From NCBI GenBank assembly GCA_963678675.1, contig OY783197.1, forward strand, positions 13,117,813 through 13,181,812: a DNA stretch of 64,000 nt. The letters are read 5' to 3'. Source of the stretch: Xiphydria camelus (taxonomy: Eukaryota > Arthropoda > Insecta > Hymenoptera > Xiphydriidae). The notes beneath the pieces are model-generated. The model saw only the letters and a list, made by a program, of their open reading frames with translations, made no database searches and had not been told where the DNA came from. Below, in pieces: positions 54,101 to 64,000 of this stretch (within the stretch, counting starts at the first letter, position 1; the number at the start of each line of letters is the position of its first letter). Both the position numbers and the translations under genes were made by a program.

Positions 54101-55340
54101 TGAACACCCTGTATAAGATTTACTAACTCAGAAACCTTGGCGAGCATGTGTCCAACCATTCCCCAAAGTTTCATCGCAATCGAATGAACGGTTTAGGAAG
54201 GCATAATAATCATCCGTACCGGTACTTTTCGAACACCCTGTATACGATTTACTAACTCAGAGACCTTCGCGGGCATGCGTCCAACCATTCCCCAAAGTTT
54301 CATCGCAATCGGCTGAACGGTTTAGGAAGGCATAATAATCATCCGTACCGCTACTTTTTGAACACCTTGTATACGATTTACTAACTCAGAAACCTTTGCG
54401 GGCATGCGTCCAACCATTCCTCAAAGTTTCATCGCAATCGGATGAACGGTTTAGGAAGGCATAATAATCATCAGTACCGGTACTTTTTGAACACCCTATA
54501 TAAGATTTGTTAACTCAGAAACCTTCGCGGGCATGCGTCCAACCATTCCCCAAAGTTTCATCGCAACCGGATGAACGGTTTAGGAAGGCATTTGATATTA
54601 CCTTAAAGGTCACGGTCAAGGTCAAATCCAATACGACCACTGGGTAGCCAAGGGAACATCCTTAAAGTTTTGTATTAAACATTTTTCTCTAAAATGTTTT
54701 CCCGTTGAGATAATCGGCCGTACCGGGACTTTTTGAACACCCTGTATAAGATTTACTAACTCAGAAACCTTCGTGGATATGTGTCCAACTGTTCCCCAAA
54801 TTTTCATCGCAATCGGATGAACGGTTTAGGAAGGCATAATAATCATCCGTACCGGTACTTTTTGAACACCCTGTATAAGATTTACTAACTCAGAAACCTT
54901 CGCGGGCATGCGTCCAACCATTCCCCAAAGTTTCATCGCAATTGGGTGAACGGTTTAGGAAGGCATAATAAGCATCCGTACCGGTACTTTTTGAACACCC
55001 TGTATAAGATTTACTAACTCAGAAACCTTCGCGGGCATGCGTCCAACCATTCCCCAAAGTTTCATCGCAATCGAATGAACGGTTTAGGAAGGCATTTGAT
55101 ATTACCATAAAGGTCACGGTCAAGGTCAAATCCAATACGACCAATGGATAGCCAAGATAAAATCCTTAAAGTTTTGTATTAAACATTTTTCTCTAAAATG
55201 TTTTCCCGCTGAGATAATCGGCCGTACCGGGACTTTTTGAACACCCTGTATAAGATTTACCAACTCAGAAACCATCGCGGGCATGCGTCCAACCATTTCC
55301 CAAAATTTCATCGCAATCGGATGAACGGTTTAGGAAGGCA
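54101..55340 (-). repeat. 129-bp tandem repeats in a higher-order array within the Helitron
   Basis: Eight units start with a GAACACCCTGTATA word at about 54101, 54230, 54359, 54488, 54734, 54863, 54992 and 55238. Spacing is 129 bp, except twice 246 bp, where a second block (AAGGTCACGGTCAAGGTCAA...GTTTTCCCGTTGAGATAATC) is interposed. A related block precedes the array at 53960-54085. The unit core CGTCCAACCATTCCCCAAAG is highly conserved. Confidence 0.9.
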
Positions 55341-55456
55341 TAAGAGACAGACAGACAGACAAACATTCATTTTTATATATATAGATTACAGATTAGAACT
55401 CGAGGAGGACTACATGATCACCCTTTTCACCACTCGGTGACATATATATAATTAGG

Positions 55457-55627
55457 ATGATACTACTTGGCAAAAATCCTGGACTAGTAACAGCTAATTC
55501 CAATGTTCAGAGTTCCCCTGGTCTGCCAGATGATGAATATCTTTTGGCCAATGCTTTCAAACAAGCCCGTCTGGGGAATATTGAAGTTGTTCAGGAAAAT
55601 GTGGAAGCTCAAATTTTTGAAGATTGA
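55457..55627 (+). CDS. Unrecognised short open frame (56 aa)
   Basis: MILLGKNPGLVTANSNVQSS, PGLPDDEYLLANAFKQARLG, NIEVVQENVEAQIFED-stop. Composition and acidic helix look protein-coding, and ATAATTAG just before could be an acceptor, so it may be a last exon or transposon scrap. No family recognised. Confidence 0.3.
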   Translation: MILLGKNPGLVTANSNVQSSPGLPDDEYLLANAFKQARLGNIEVVQENVEAQIFED

Positions 55628-55679
55628 GTAGACACTGACAGTACGTCATCTACTACAGTACTCCCTGGCTAATTCGCCC

Positions 55680-56416
55680 GTAGTAGTCCAAGAGCTAGCG
55701 ACAAAATCGAGTGAGGTGTTTTAAGGTTGCTAGAAATTTGTAAATAGATGTTTAAATGGTAGGAAATGGGAACGGTAATGACCTGTCAAGACATACCGGG
55801 TTGCGTCATTGAAAAATTAATATTTCAAAGTTCAAAAAAAACGAAAAATTATGTTGCTTCTACAAAGCTATAATTTATAGGGGATGTTCATTCATCTATT
55901 TTAAGGAGCTATATAAAAGGACAGGTGATTCTGCTGGTTGCAAGTGACTGCCAGGCGAGCATATTAGTGCGACTCTGATAGCACTACCGTATGTCCGTTT
56001 CTGTACTGGCCAGTTTGAAAGTTACCTTCGGATAGGCTTGGTCGGTATTCGAGCCACTTTTACCGGTAGAAGTCAAGTCGGTAATTAGAGTTGGTGTCAA
56101 TTCGGGAGATCGAAGCATCTAACCTCGCATTAATATGCTCGCCTGGCAGTCACTTGCAACCAGCAGAATCACCTGTCCTTTTACATAGTTCTTTAAAATA
56201 GATGAATAAACATCCCCTATAAACTATAGCATTGTAGAAGCAACATAATTTTTTGTTTTTTTTTTTAACTTTGAAATATTAATTTTTCAATGACGCAACC
56301 CGGTATGTCTTGACAGGTCATTACCATTCCCATTTACTACTATTTAAACATCTATTTACAAATTTCAAGCAACCTTAAAACACCTCACTCGATTTTGTCG
56401 CTAGCTCTCCTACTAT
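55680..56416. mobile_element. ~740-bp palindromic element with another element at its centre
   Basis: Arms 55680-55972 and 56125-56416 are inverted copies: GAGCTAGCGACAAAATCGAG and partner at the ends, CTGCCAGGCGAGCATATTA and partner inside. The 150-bp loop consists of half a CCGTATG-family element. Confidence 0.85.
55987..56124 (+). mobile_element. CCGTATG-family element, left half only
   Basis: TA-CCGTATGTCCGTTTCTG, then GTTACCTTCGG, GTTGGTGTCAATTCGGGAG and CATCTAACCTCG as in the left arm of 16122-16461. It stops before the ATG/donor site. No right arm. Confidence 0.8.
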
Positions 56417-57417
56417 AGTGGGACCGAGAAGTCTACGAATTGCTGAATTCGACAGGGCCCCCACTATGTTCGCAAGAGGCGTGGTTAAGACAGAGACAGC
56501 AGGAGTGTGCGAGAAGAATCGCGTCGATTAACGCGCGCTTTTTAAAATAACCTAACTGGCCCCTCCGGCGCATCAACTCGCACATGACGTTACGAGTTAA
56601 GGAGGTTCATCGGCTAATCAAGTTTCTATACATTTGCTTGAAATTTGGACCATATGTTATTAATAGTTCTATCTATACATTCATCAAATTATTAGAACCG
56701 TGTCCATACCAAAGTGGAGATATTCACTTTCAAAGTTGGGAGTTTTAACATGCAAGGTATAGGCAAAACATAAGCTAGAGGGCCGTTTTCATTTATAGCA
56801 GCAGAAATTGTCTATATATTTTGTTAAAAAACTAATATATGATGTATGATGATGTTAGGAATGACATATTACAAGATAGGGATACCCAGCCATACCGTTT
56901 TTACGTAATTGTAATTCAAAGTACTTAACTTGACAGCATCGCTCTATGGAAAGGAGAGCAGCGATCTTCGCTTCTTTCAACGTGCGCTAGTATGAGTGTA
57001 TACCTATAGGATGCAGGCTACCACCCTAGTGTTAGTATGTACAATCTACGTTAAAAGTTGTAAAGTATGAAGAGGGGCGCGCTATAGGGAAATAGTATAG
57101 AACAAGCGACTAAGCTTTTGATTACGATTACAGCCCTTGAACGTCCTTAAGGAGGATCGTCAGAGCTCTTCGGGGTGAGGTAGAAGGGGAAAAAGAACAA
57201 AGAAATCGACGTGTCTTGCCAATTTCAAATAGTGAAATTTTAAGTTTTATAAAAACTGCAATAATAAATATCGGTGCTGAATTCTTTTTCCTTTTTGTTA
57301 CTTTCAATCTAAAAAATAAGATAAATATTGGAAAACAATTTTATAACTTCAAACTTAATTTATTTTAAATATGTAAAATGTGTGCAAAACGTAGCAACAT
57401 AGCATTTCCACATTTGT
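56417..57417. other. No gene seen
   Basis: Mixed composition; a GC-richer patch at 56450-56620. No exon, element end or palindrome recognised. Confidence 0.4.
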
Positions 57418-57608
57418 AAGTTGGTAGCAAATCGGTAGGTAAAACAGAATTCTTATCGACGGACAACGCGTTGAAGCGGTTCATGACGTCTGTTTATAAC
57501 CTCAATCTCGAGTCCATGCTGTCCAAATTGGCAGGAGCAAATATTGAATTTACAACCTTTTCAGAAGCTTACTTGAAAATTGGAAAAGAGGGATTAGAAC
57601 AAGTTTAA
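57418..57608 (+). CDS. Unrecognised short open frame
   Basis: An open frame of about 62 codons, GKTEFLSTDNALKRFMTSVY then NLESMLSKLAGANIEFTTFS and YLKIGKEGLEQV-stop. An ATG lies at 57483. The peptide looks real (amphipathic helices), but family and upstream exon are unknown; it may be the tail of a transposon gene. Confidence 0.25.
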
Positions 57609-58873
57609 ATCGAGTTAATGTGCACGGTCGGAAGTTCTTAATAAATTATATTCCTTTTTTAAAGATCGAGCATAATTTTCGGCACGTAGTTTAAATTTTC
57701 AATTATTAATAATTTCATATTTTTTAATGCATATCAGAATTTGATGAACTCAAAAACAAAAGTGGCTTCTCAATATTCGTAGGGTTTTTTACTTTCATAT
57801 CATTTTGAAACGATCGTGTTCATTGAAATGTTATTCTTCAAAATCGTTTGAAAGTATTTCACAGTGTATATCTAGTTGTACTTTTTAAAATATCTGAAGG
57901 TTTATATTGTTAATTAATGTCTGTAATAAATCTGTCAATACATTATCCTATTTGTACTTTCGTACTTGCAAATTTACCAGCACGCTTCGCATCAATAGCT
58001 TATGACGTCACATAGTACGATGCTGCCACGTTTTTGCATATGGCGGACGATGCACATGAAATATTTGAATTTTTCGACAGTTTTTCCTTTATATTAAAAA
58101 AACTGTAGAGTGAAAATTCTTTATAATTTAGTAAAAACAAGTTCGTGTGGTGATAAAACTCATTTCATAGTTTCCAGAATTTTTTTCGGTTGAAAATCGC
58201 AAGTTCTATGCATTTGAAATATGCTCTCCATAAGACTCAATGCTAATCTCGTAAGTTTTAAAAATTAATTACGAGAAAACTGTAGAGTGAAATTGTTTGA
58301 TTTTTTTCTCTGATTAAAATGGGTTCACAAGTATTTAAAAAAATTTTCAACTACGGTTTCTGAGAAGTCATTTCTCTGACAAGGAGGCCGACATACCTCC
58401 TCAAAACGCATGCAAAACTTGTCGCAGTAGGGCTACGCTCATTTCGTAACGGGAAACAATATCCATACGAAACTTATCACACTTTCAGACCAAATATCAT
58501 TAAAGGTTTCTATAATAACCAAATAAAATATTTTTGTGTAAAAACATCTGCATGGCACCTACAATATTGTCACTTTCAGCATCTAAATTGAAGACCGTAC
58601 AAACATATAAAACTACATCTGTTACAATAGGAACATAAAGTGAACCTTTCTGAACAAAATTCATAGAAAACTTTTTTCAGAATACGAAATAGAAACGATA
58701 ATATCATAGCTCGCGTAAACGATTGCATCGTGAATTTTATGCGCAGTAATGTGCTGCCACACGTTAGCGAAATTTACGTACTTCTTAGAGGTTTCAGGGG
58801 TGTGGCCAGTTTGTTTGCTGGTAGAACATATTCTCCCGCGTTAATTCTGTTGATATATCATGTTATGTTAATC
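57609..58873. other. No gene seen
   Basis: AT-rich. No domain or repeat recognised. Confidence 0.4.
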
Positions 58874-58971
58874 ATGGAAAAAGAGGATTATAGGAAGAGT
58901 AAGAAAAGGCGAATTCCTATGTCAAAGTTCAGGTACAAGAGGAGGGCACCTGACGCTTTTCTGAATTACAG
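58874..58971 (+). CDS. Possible first coding exon of the Mutator/YqaJ element
   Basis: ATG then MEKEDYRKSKKRRIPMSKFR and RRAPDAFLNYR, ending at a good donor (TTACAG then GTAATT). The very basic N-terminus suits a nuclear DNA-binding protein. Linking it to the downstream transposase rests only on order and orientation; the intron would contain the mariner-like MITE at 59332. Confidence 0.3.
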
Positions 58972-59331
58972 GTAATTGTCCATATTGTATGCAGTACGTA
59001 GATTAATTCTTTCTTCCGCGATGTATAGGTTATCTTCAAAATTATGTATTTTTGATCCTCATTTTAGGTGCAATATATCAAATGTGGACGACAGTGCATC
59101 AAGATACATATGTACTCTACATTACGAAATGAAAAGCATTGTCCTACTTAGTTTTCTTGCAATTTACTGATATCGTTTTATCATAAAATACAAAGAGTGT
59201 GCAGAGTACGAGTATCTTTTGCAAAGAAAACACTAACGTGATTGCTCATCACATAAAAAGTTTCGAAGTAATTTGTTTAGGGGTGGGGTGGTTTATAACC
59301 TTATCAGAGTGCAATGATCTTTATAGGTATA

Positions 59332-59883
59332 CAGGGTGTTTCAAAATTCAATACAAATATTTGAAGGGCGTATTTTTTAGATCAAAATAAGACTTTTTTT
59401 TTCCTATAAACATGTGTCCTAAAATACACACCCTCCGAGCTACACCCATCTTAATTTTCATTTTAAAAATTGATTTGTGGCATTTTTAGGTCAACAAAAC
59501 GATTAGAGCACTCGTCTTTCAAATTTTTAGAATATTTGATGCATAATTATTACAATCACAGTTTAAAGTAATCGATTTTTTCGTGTAAACTTTACTACGT
59601 AAACGATCCCCCGTTCGTTCGTCGGCGATTATCTCGAAAACGGTAAGTTGTATCAAAAAAATGCAACAGCCCAAAATTTTAGATTTTTGTCTGTCCGACC
59701 GGATGGTCGTATTCATTTTTAAAATTTCTAAACGGAAACATAAAATTTCGGTCATGGTCATTAAGATGGCTGTAGCTCTGAGGGGGTGTATTTTAGGACA
59801 CATGTTTATAGGAAAAAAAAATTCTTATTTTAATCTCAAAAGTACACCTTTCAAATATTTGTACTGAATTTTGAAACACCCTG
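59332..59883. mobile_element. 552-bp mariner-like MITE
   Basis: Ends CAGGGTGTTTCAAAATTCAA and complement, flanked by TA. Arms of about 150 bp match in inverse (AATATTTGAAGGGCGTATTTT region; CATGTGTCCTAAAATACAC and partner). The centre contains ATTATCTCGAAAACGGTAAG, which recalls the 145-bp repeat at 11.5 kb. Confidence 0.85.
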
Positions 59884-60139
59884 TACATATCCGATTATGG
59901 GCTTCGTCCGTCAATGTTTTTGCATATTGCCCCATCCATATCGCATAAGCCGTTTCGAAGTTATTATTAAAAAGCAATTTTTATTAGAAACTTTTGGTGC
60001 CACATAGTTCAATAACATACGTTTGAGGATCATAGTTGGGAGGAAAGAAACCCTTTATTTTGATGTAATCTATCAACTGTTACATTTTCGCTACTTAAAA
60101 CTGGGACATTCTGTATAGGTATTTATGTTTTCCTTTAAA

Positions 60140-60276
60140 AGTTTTGAGGCAATTGACTCTCTTGCTGTGGAAGAATATACCAGATAATCCTGATGAATTG
60201 CACTACAGTACACCGAATGATGAACTATCGACGTCAGGAATAAACGACAGAACCGCGGAATCTGGTTATGCTAGGT
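60140..60276 (+). pseudogene. Possible second exon of the Mutator/YqaJ element
   Basis: An acceptor (TTTCCTTTAAAAG) opens an exon with NIPDNPDELHYSTPNDELST and GINDRTAESGYAR, ending at donor GCTAG|GTAAAC. The next acceptor TTTTTTGTAG leads in frame to FQIAVELQPEG and a Cys pair motif. Assignment by position. Confidence 0.35.
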
Positions 60277-60429
60277 AAACAGTAGTTACCTAGACGCATA
60301 TGTGTGTGAAAATTCATTCCGTTTTTTTGTAGGTTTCAAATTGCTGTCGAATTACAACCGGAAGGGGTCGTCGCATCATCAACTTGCAATATTTGTTTGC
60401 CCAGCTGCAGCAAGCCAGTGCGCATTCAT

Positions 60430-61700
60430 CTGTTTTCGGTTGTGGATTGCAAAATTTACGTTTAGTGACGGAAACGCGTTTTGGACTTAATTTCATACTG
60501 ACACTTCAATGCGAAATGTGTTTGAAGACCAACAATGTGTATAGTGATGATTGGAAATCATAGAAAATAATACAGACTTGAATTTATGTGCAACTAACGG
60601 TTTTGTATCGGTAGGAAGCGGATATGAGCACATGTCAGAAATATTTACTGTAATGCAGGTACCACCAATATCACAGAAAACTTTCCAAAAAAATCATGAC
60701 AAAGTTTGTGAAATTTTTGCATAATCGGCAGCCACAGAAATGGAGAAAGCGGCGGAAGAGGAAAAGGTTATAGCAGTTGCAACTGGGAATGTAGGGAGTG
60801 ACGGAGTTCCAGAGATCACTGTTGTATGTGATGGAAGCTGGGCTAAGAGGTCATACCGTAGCAATTATAATTCGCTCTCGGGGACTGCTGCTATAATTGG
60901 GTACAACACGAAGAAAGTTCTGTTTGTTGGAATTAAAAACAAGTATTGCGTAATATGTGCAAAAGCTAGAAACCAAAACATTGATCCCGAAAGGCATACA
61001 TGTTACAAAAATTGGAAAGGTTCCTCCATAAGTATGGAAGCGGAAACTATATTTGAGGGATTTGCCCAAAGCGAGAAAATGTATGGTTTACGCTACATCA
61101 AAATGATTGCTGAAGGAGATAGCAGCTGCTACCTGAAAATTATAACCAGCAGACCGTATGGAACTAAAATAGTTGAAAAAATTGAGTGCAGAAATCATTT
61201 GTTACGAAATTTTTGTAATAAACTACGAAAAATCTGCGACACACCCAGTATCGCCCTGCCGGCTTGAGAAAAAAACTTTTAGGAAACATTCTTACAATGC
61301 GATGTTATGTATGCAAAGCTGTGCAATACAGGAAGAAGAATTTGTCAATTCCTGAAGCCTGCAACGGGCTTAAAAAAAGACATTCTAAATGTCTTCAGTC
61401 ATTGCTTTGGAGAACACAGAGACTGTAACGCAATAGGATATTTCTGTAATAAGCAAGAACCAGACAAAACTAATGAAGTTCCGCTTTTTGAGAAAGCGAG
61501 CATGGTGGCAAAAATAACGGAACCATTTCATTTCCTTGCTAGACACTCCCGAAGCCTGGTTCACGATCTTGTGACCGTTAACAACCCCGTGGAACAGTTT
61601 AACAGTGTTATAAGTAAACTTATTGGTGATAAACGAATAAACTATACGCAGAAAAGATCGTACCAGAGGGAAGAGTCTACGGTGCAGTTTTGTCTTATAA
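60430..61700 (+). pseudogene. Mutator-like transposase domain, frameshifted
   Basis: Reads GLQNLRLVTETRFGLNFILT and LQCEMCLKTNNVYSDDW; after a stop it continues NGFVSVGSGYEHMSEIFTVM, another stop (60722-60724), then the open block 60740-61267. Catalytic-looking residues sit in VVCDGSWAKRSYRSN (first Asp), IAEGDSSCY (second Asp) and, after two frameshifts near 61260 and 61375, NNPVEQFNSVISKL (Glu). Cys pairs (YCVICAKARN; HTCYKNWKG) lie between the first two. These features match arthropod Mutator-like transposase domains, which cut and paste DNA in the nucleus. The YqaJ frame follows immediately. Several lesions make it inactive. Confidence 0.82.
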
Positions 61701-61701
61701 T

Positions 61702-62598
61702 ACGAAAACGCCAGTACATAGCTTTTACAAGTTTCTAAACGGAAGAAGCCCAACATCTAAGTTGATTCGGCAATATGAACAGAGGAGACGGTCGAGACGA
61801 ATTCGAAATAGGCAGTTACTGAGAAGAAAAATGTGCTACACCCAGGATAACTTTGAAATGGAAAACAAGGACTACGGATCGAAGTGCAATAAACCAGACA
61901 TGTTGAAAGAAGAGTACGAAGAGGCAAAAACCGCTTTCCTTGTTTCTTTACGCAAGTCCGCTGAGGAAATAAAAAAAATTGAAATCGGCACTCGCTTACA
62001 AGCCGGTAGCAGGATTTGGATGGAGGAAAGGAAGACAATTCTTACCGCCTCAAATTTCGGACTTATATGTAAAAGAAGAAAAACGTCCAAACGTTCCAAA
62101 GTAGTGGCAGCACTTTTATACAAGGAAGGATTTCAGGCGAAAGCAACAAATCATGGAATATCAAATGAAGGCATTGCGAAACGACAGTTGTCTGAGATGA
62201 GGGAAATTGAAATTGAAGATTGTGGACTTTTTATAGACGCAACTACGCAGTTTCTTGGGGCAACCCCAGATGGACTAGTTGGGAAAAACGGGTTAGTAGA
62301 AATAAAATGCCCTTATTCAGCAAGAAAGTTAACGCCAGAAGAGGCGATCGAAAAGAAAAAGGTAATATTTTGGAAACAAACAAAAAATGGCCAGTTTGAA
62401 ATTAACAAGAACCATAATTGGTATTATCAGATTCAAGGCCAGTTACATGTAACGAATCGGAAATTCTGTTATCTGGGAGTGTGGACATCATTGGGGCTGA
62501 AATCGCAAATTATCTACCGGGATGACACGTTCTGGACAATAAAAATGGAGCCACAACTAACAAGTTTTTTTTTTCAACTGCCTTCTTCCAGAACTTGA
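61702..62598 (+). CDS. YqaJ-type exonuclease domain (lambda-exonuclease fold)
   Basis: An open frame of about 299 codons following the transposase: TKTPVHSFYKFLNGRSPTSK, then RLQAGSRIWMEERKTILTAS with the conserved Trp/Arg..Thr-A-S segment. NHGISNEGIAKRQLSEM has the catalytic Glu, GATPDGLVGKNGLVEIKCPY the Asp and Glu-x-Lys of the PD-(D/E)XK core, and YYQIQGQLHVTNRKFCYLGV the Gln motif. These are the signature positions of YqaJ/lambda exonuclease, which resects DNA ends 5' to 3'. All catalytic residues are present and the frame is unbroken, unlike the transposase before it. No good start ATG precedes it (first Met at 61690), so it is most likely the C-terminal part of one polyprotein. It ends FFFQLPSSRT-stop. 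Confidence 0.88.
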   Translation, partial: TKTPVHSFYKFLNGRSPTSKLIRQYEQRRRSRRIRNRQLLRRKMCYTQDNFEMENKDYGSKCNKPDMLKEEYEEAKTAFLVSLRKSAEEIKKIEIGTRLQAGSRIWMEERKTILTASNFGLICKRRKTSKRSKVVAALLYKEGFQAKATNHGISNEGIAKRQLSEMREIEIEDCGLFIDATTQFLGATPDGLVGKNGLVEIKCPYSARKLTPEEAIEKKKVIFWKQTKNGQFEINKNHNWYYQIQGQLHVTNRKFCYLGVWTSLGLKSQIIYRDDTFWTIKMEPQLTSFFFQLPSSRT

Positions 62599-62921
62599 GA
62601 ACCCAAGAAGAACTCGGAGGATGCCCCTTAGAGAATGTCCACACGTATAGTGGGTACATATTTCATACGGTTGCTTTGAAATATACATAGTTTAATTTTA
62701 TTATAACTATCTATGTACAGTATGGTACAAAAGTTACGCACTAATTCGTTTAGTTATGATTATTCGTAAAAATCCTCGAATACACCGATTCTTGTTTTTG
62801 ATTCTGCGCATTTATATACAATCTCCTTAAACCAGAACTCAATGTATTATTGATTTTTTAATAACTCCATGTACTTACATACATTTTCACAGATTCTGGT
62901 AGAGAAAAATTATGTGTACAA
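62599..62921. other. No gene seen
   Basis: Downstream of the YqaJ frame. The element's 3' end was not located. Confidence 0.4.
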
Positions 62922-63137
62922 TGTTGTAGATATTTGTGAGAGATGCACTTCCTTGACATTTGTGTGAGTGTGTGCGTGCAGGACTGCAGCGGCTGCGTCT
63001 CGGAACGCGCGCCCTTTGGGCACTCCAGTTCAGCCCTTCGAGCGAGAAGGATCGCTGACCTAATGTTAAATAAAGAAGAGTTCCAACAAAGAAAGACTAT
63101 AGTTCCTTTTTGTAATCCTGTGAATCTGCGGCGTCCA
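62922..63137 (+). repeat. Copia-like LTR (216 bp)
   Basis: Begins TGTTGTAGATATTTGTGAGA and ends GGCGTCCA, with AATAAA at about 63067. Followed within 2 bp by a copia-type primer-binding site. No gag-pol follows, so it is a stranded 5' LTR. Borders are by eye. Confidence 0.55.
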
Positions 63138-63138
63138 A

Positions 63139-63151
63139 TAGGTTATGGGCC
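63139..63151 (+). other. Copia-type primer-binding site
   Basis: TAGGTTATGGGCC resembles the tRNA-iMet half-molecule primer site known after insect copia LTRs; the match ends after GGGCC. Confidence 0.5.
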
Positions 63152-64000
63152 TTAGTGCGTCCTTTTTATCACATACAAAGTTCTAAAGTGAGAAAGTGAC
63201 TAGAAGAAAGGAGTTCGAGGTGACGTCAAAGGTACATTTTTTGTAGATGTATGTATATGGCCATTAAAGTGCATGTCGACATTTCATTGTTAGAAGTTAA
63301 TAGTTTTTTTTTAGAAGTCAGTGCATGCTTCCGGAAGTATTTAATTTAAAATATGCATGTATGAACGTGTGGTACCACAAACAAAAAATTCAGATTTCTG
63401 TTCTTCAGATTATTAATGAGTTATGTAGTTTCACTAATTATTATAGAGTACAGTGAAGTGAATTAGAAGTTCATTAATTATCTTTGGTCACATCAATATC
63501 GTAAATAAAAGAAAAAAAATCATGTCAGAGTACGAAACAAAGATACAGGCTGAGGCAAGTCGAAAGATGCTTTAGAAAACGCCTATCGTGAAATACCGAT
63601 GGTGTTTACATTAGTCCTGTCGGTGAGCATTGCTGTGCGTGTTCGTGACATTCTTAGGAACGAAATTTTTCCCACTCGACAAAGAGGTCTGTGTGGAAGG
63701 TTTCTAGCCATAACTTGCTGTGAAGTGGGGTCTCGAGTTCAGACCGGGGGTGGTTATTTCGAGCGGATTCATCGGCGCGGCATACGCGCACGATCGGCCC
63801 TCTCAAGTCGGTTCAATTGTGTTCGTTGAATCAAGCTTGGTGGGAGTGCGTGTATCGGGCTGGGGTCCGTAAGAATAACAACCTGTTTCAAGCAACTTTT
63901 GACTTGCTGTGCGGTTAAAAGAAGCGCGAAACAAAGATTAGCGACTAAAAACGGCAACATTTTTTTCTAGATGAAATTAGAGTGAATGTTTGGTTTCTTT
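63152..64000. other. No gene seen
   Basis: Mixed sequence to the right edge with a GC-richer stretch at 63600-63950. The open frame at 63599-63829 has no recognised domain. Confidence 0.35.

Larger units (their letters stand above)
53158..55385 (-). mobile_element. Helitron, minus strand, 2.23 kb
   Basis: On the minus strand it starts TCTATATATATAAAAATG (55385 downward) and ends with a GC-rich hairpin, CCCGTGCGAAGCCGGGACGGG, 5 bp before CTAG at 53161-53158. It lies between A and T with no TSD. The TC start, CTRR end, 3' hairpin and A/T target are Helitron hallmarks, supported by the helicase remnant inside. Confidence 0.92.

Noticed and set aside
54101..55340. Possible CRISPR-like array
   Set aside because: Units of 129 bp abut one another without unique spacers, inside a Helitron in eukaryotic DNA; they are tandem repeats.

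Overview
This is a repeat-choked stretch of an insect genome. It holds spliced eukaryotic exons, an insect-type bHLH gene and a dense mix of animal DNA transposons, Helitron, LINE and LTR elements. I could place it no finer than insect; Hymenoptera is a weak guess from repeat style. I see no tRNA, rRNA or CRISPR array, and the only confident host gene is one exon at 5.2-5.6 kb: a bHLH transcription factor of the capsulin/musculin (Drosophila HLH54F) family, read on the minus strand.

Layout. 0-5 kb: a (GA)n microsatellite and several foldback elements. 5-9 kb: bHLH exon, a 970-bp element with CCTGATCAGG-type subterminal sites, and a GC-rich island. 9-15 kb: foldback elements, a degenerate ~145-bp tandem repeat, a remnant of a Mutator-like transposase, a 640-bp palindrome and a heat-shock-element-like array. 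15-28 kb: two copies of a long-TIR mariner with a DD41D transposase (one carrying a 2-kb nest of insertions, the other a hAT-type MITE with an 8-bp TSD), plus three pogo-like elements. 29-35 kb: nested TA-flanked palindromes, including a 3.44-kb palindrome with 1.64-kb arms. 34.7-36.8 kb: a gypsy integrase region and 3' LTR. 37.5-38.9 kb: a THAP/P-element transposase remnant. 39-41.4 kb: three TA-flanked palindromes back to back. 42.1-51.3 kb: a 9.1-kb DNA transposon with ~860-bp TIRs, a DDE transposase and a SWIM zinc finger, split by a 4.65-kb LINE that made a 15-bp TSD. 51.7-52.3 kb: MADF-domain remnant. 53.2-55.4 kb: Helitron with Pif1-helicase remnant and 129-bp repeats. 55.7-56.4 kb: palindrome. 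58.9-62.6 kb: a decayed Mutator-like transposase plus an intact-looking YqaJ exonuclease frame. 62.9-63.15 kb: Copia-like LTR and primer-binding site.

The most unusual material is (i) a family of palindromes ending in CCGTATGTC, flanked by TA, several of which share an internal block ending in ATG followed directly by a splice donor, as if each were an inverted duplication of the 5' end of an unseen autonomous transposon; (ii) the SWIM transposon whose long TIRs duplicate its own last coding exon; and (iii) the transposase plus YqaJ exonuclease combination. All coordinates and matches come from reading by eye; none was aligned or searched.
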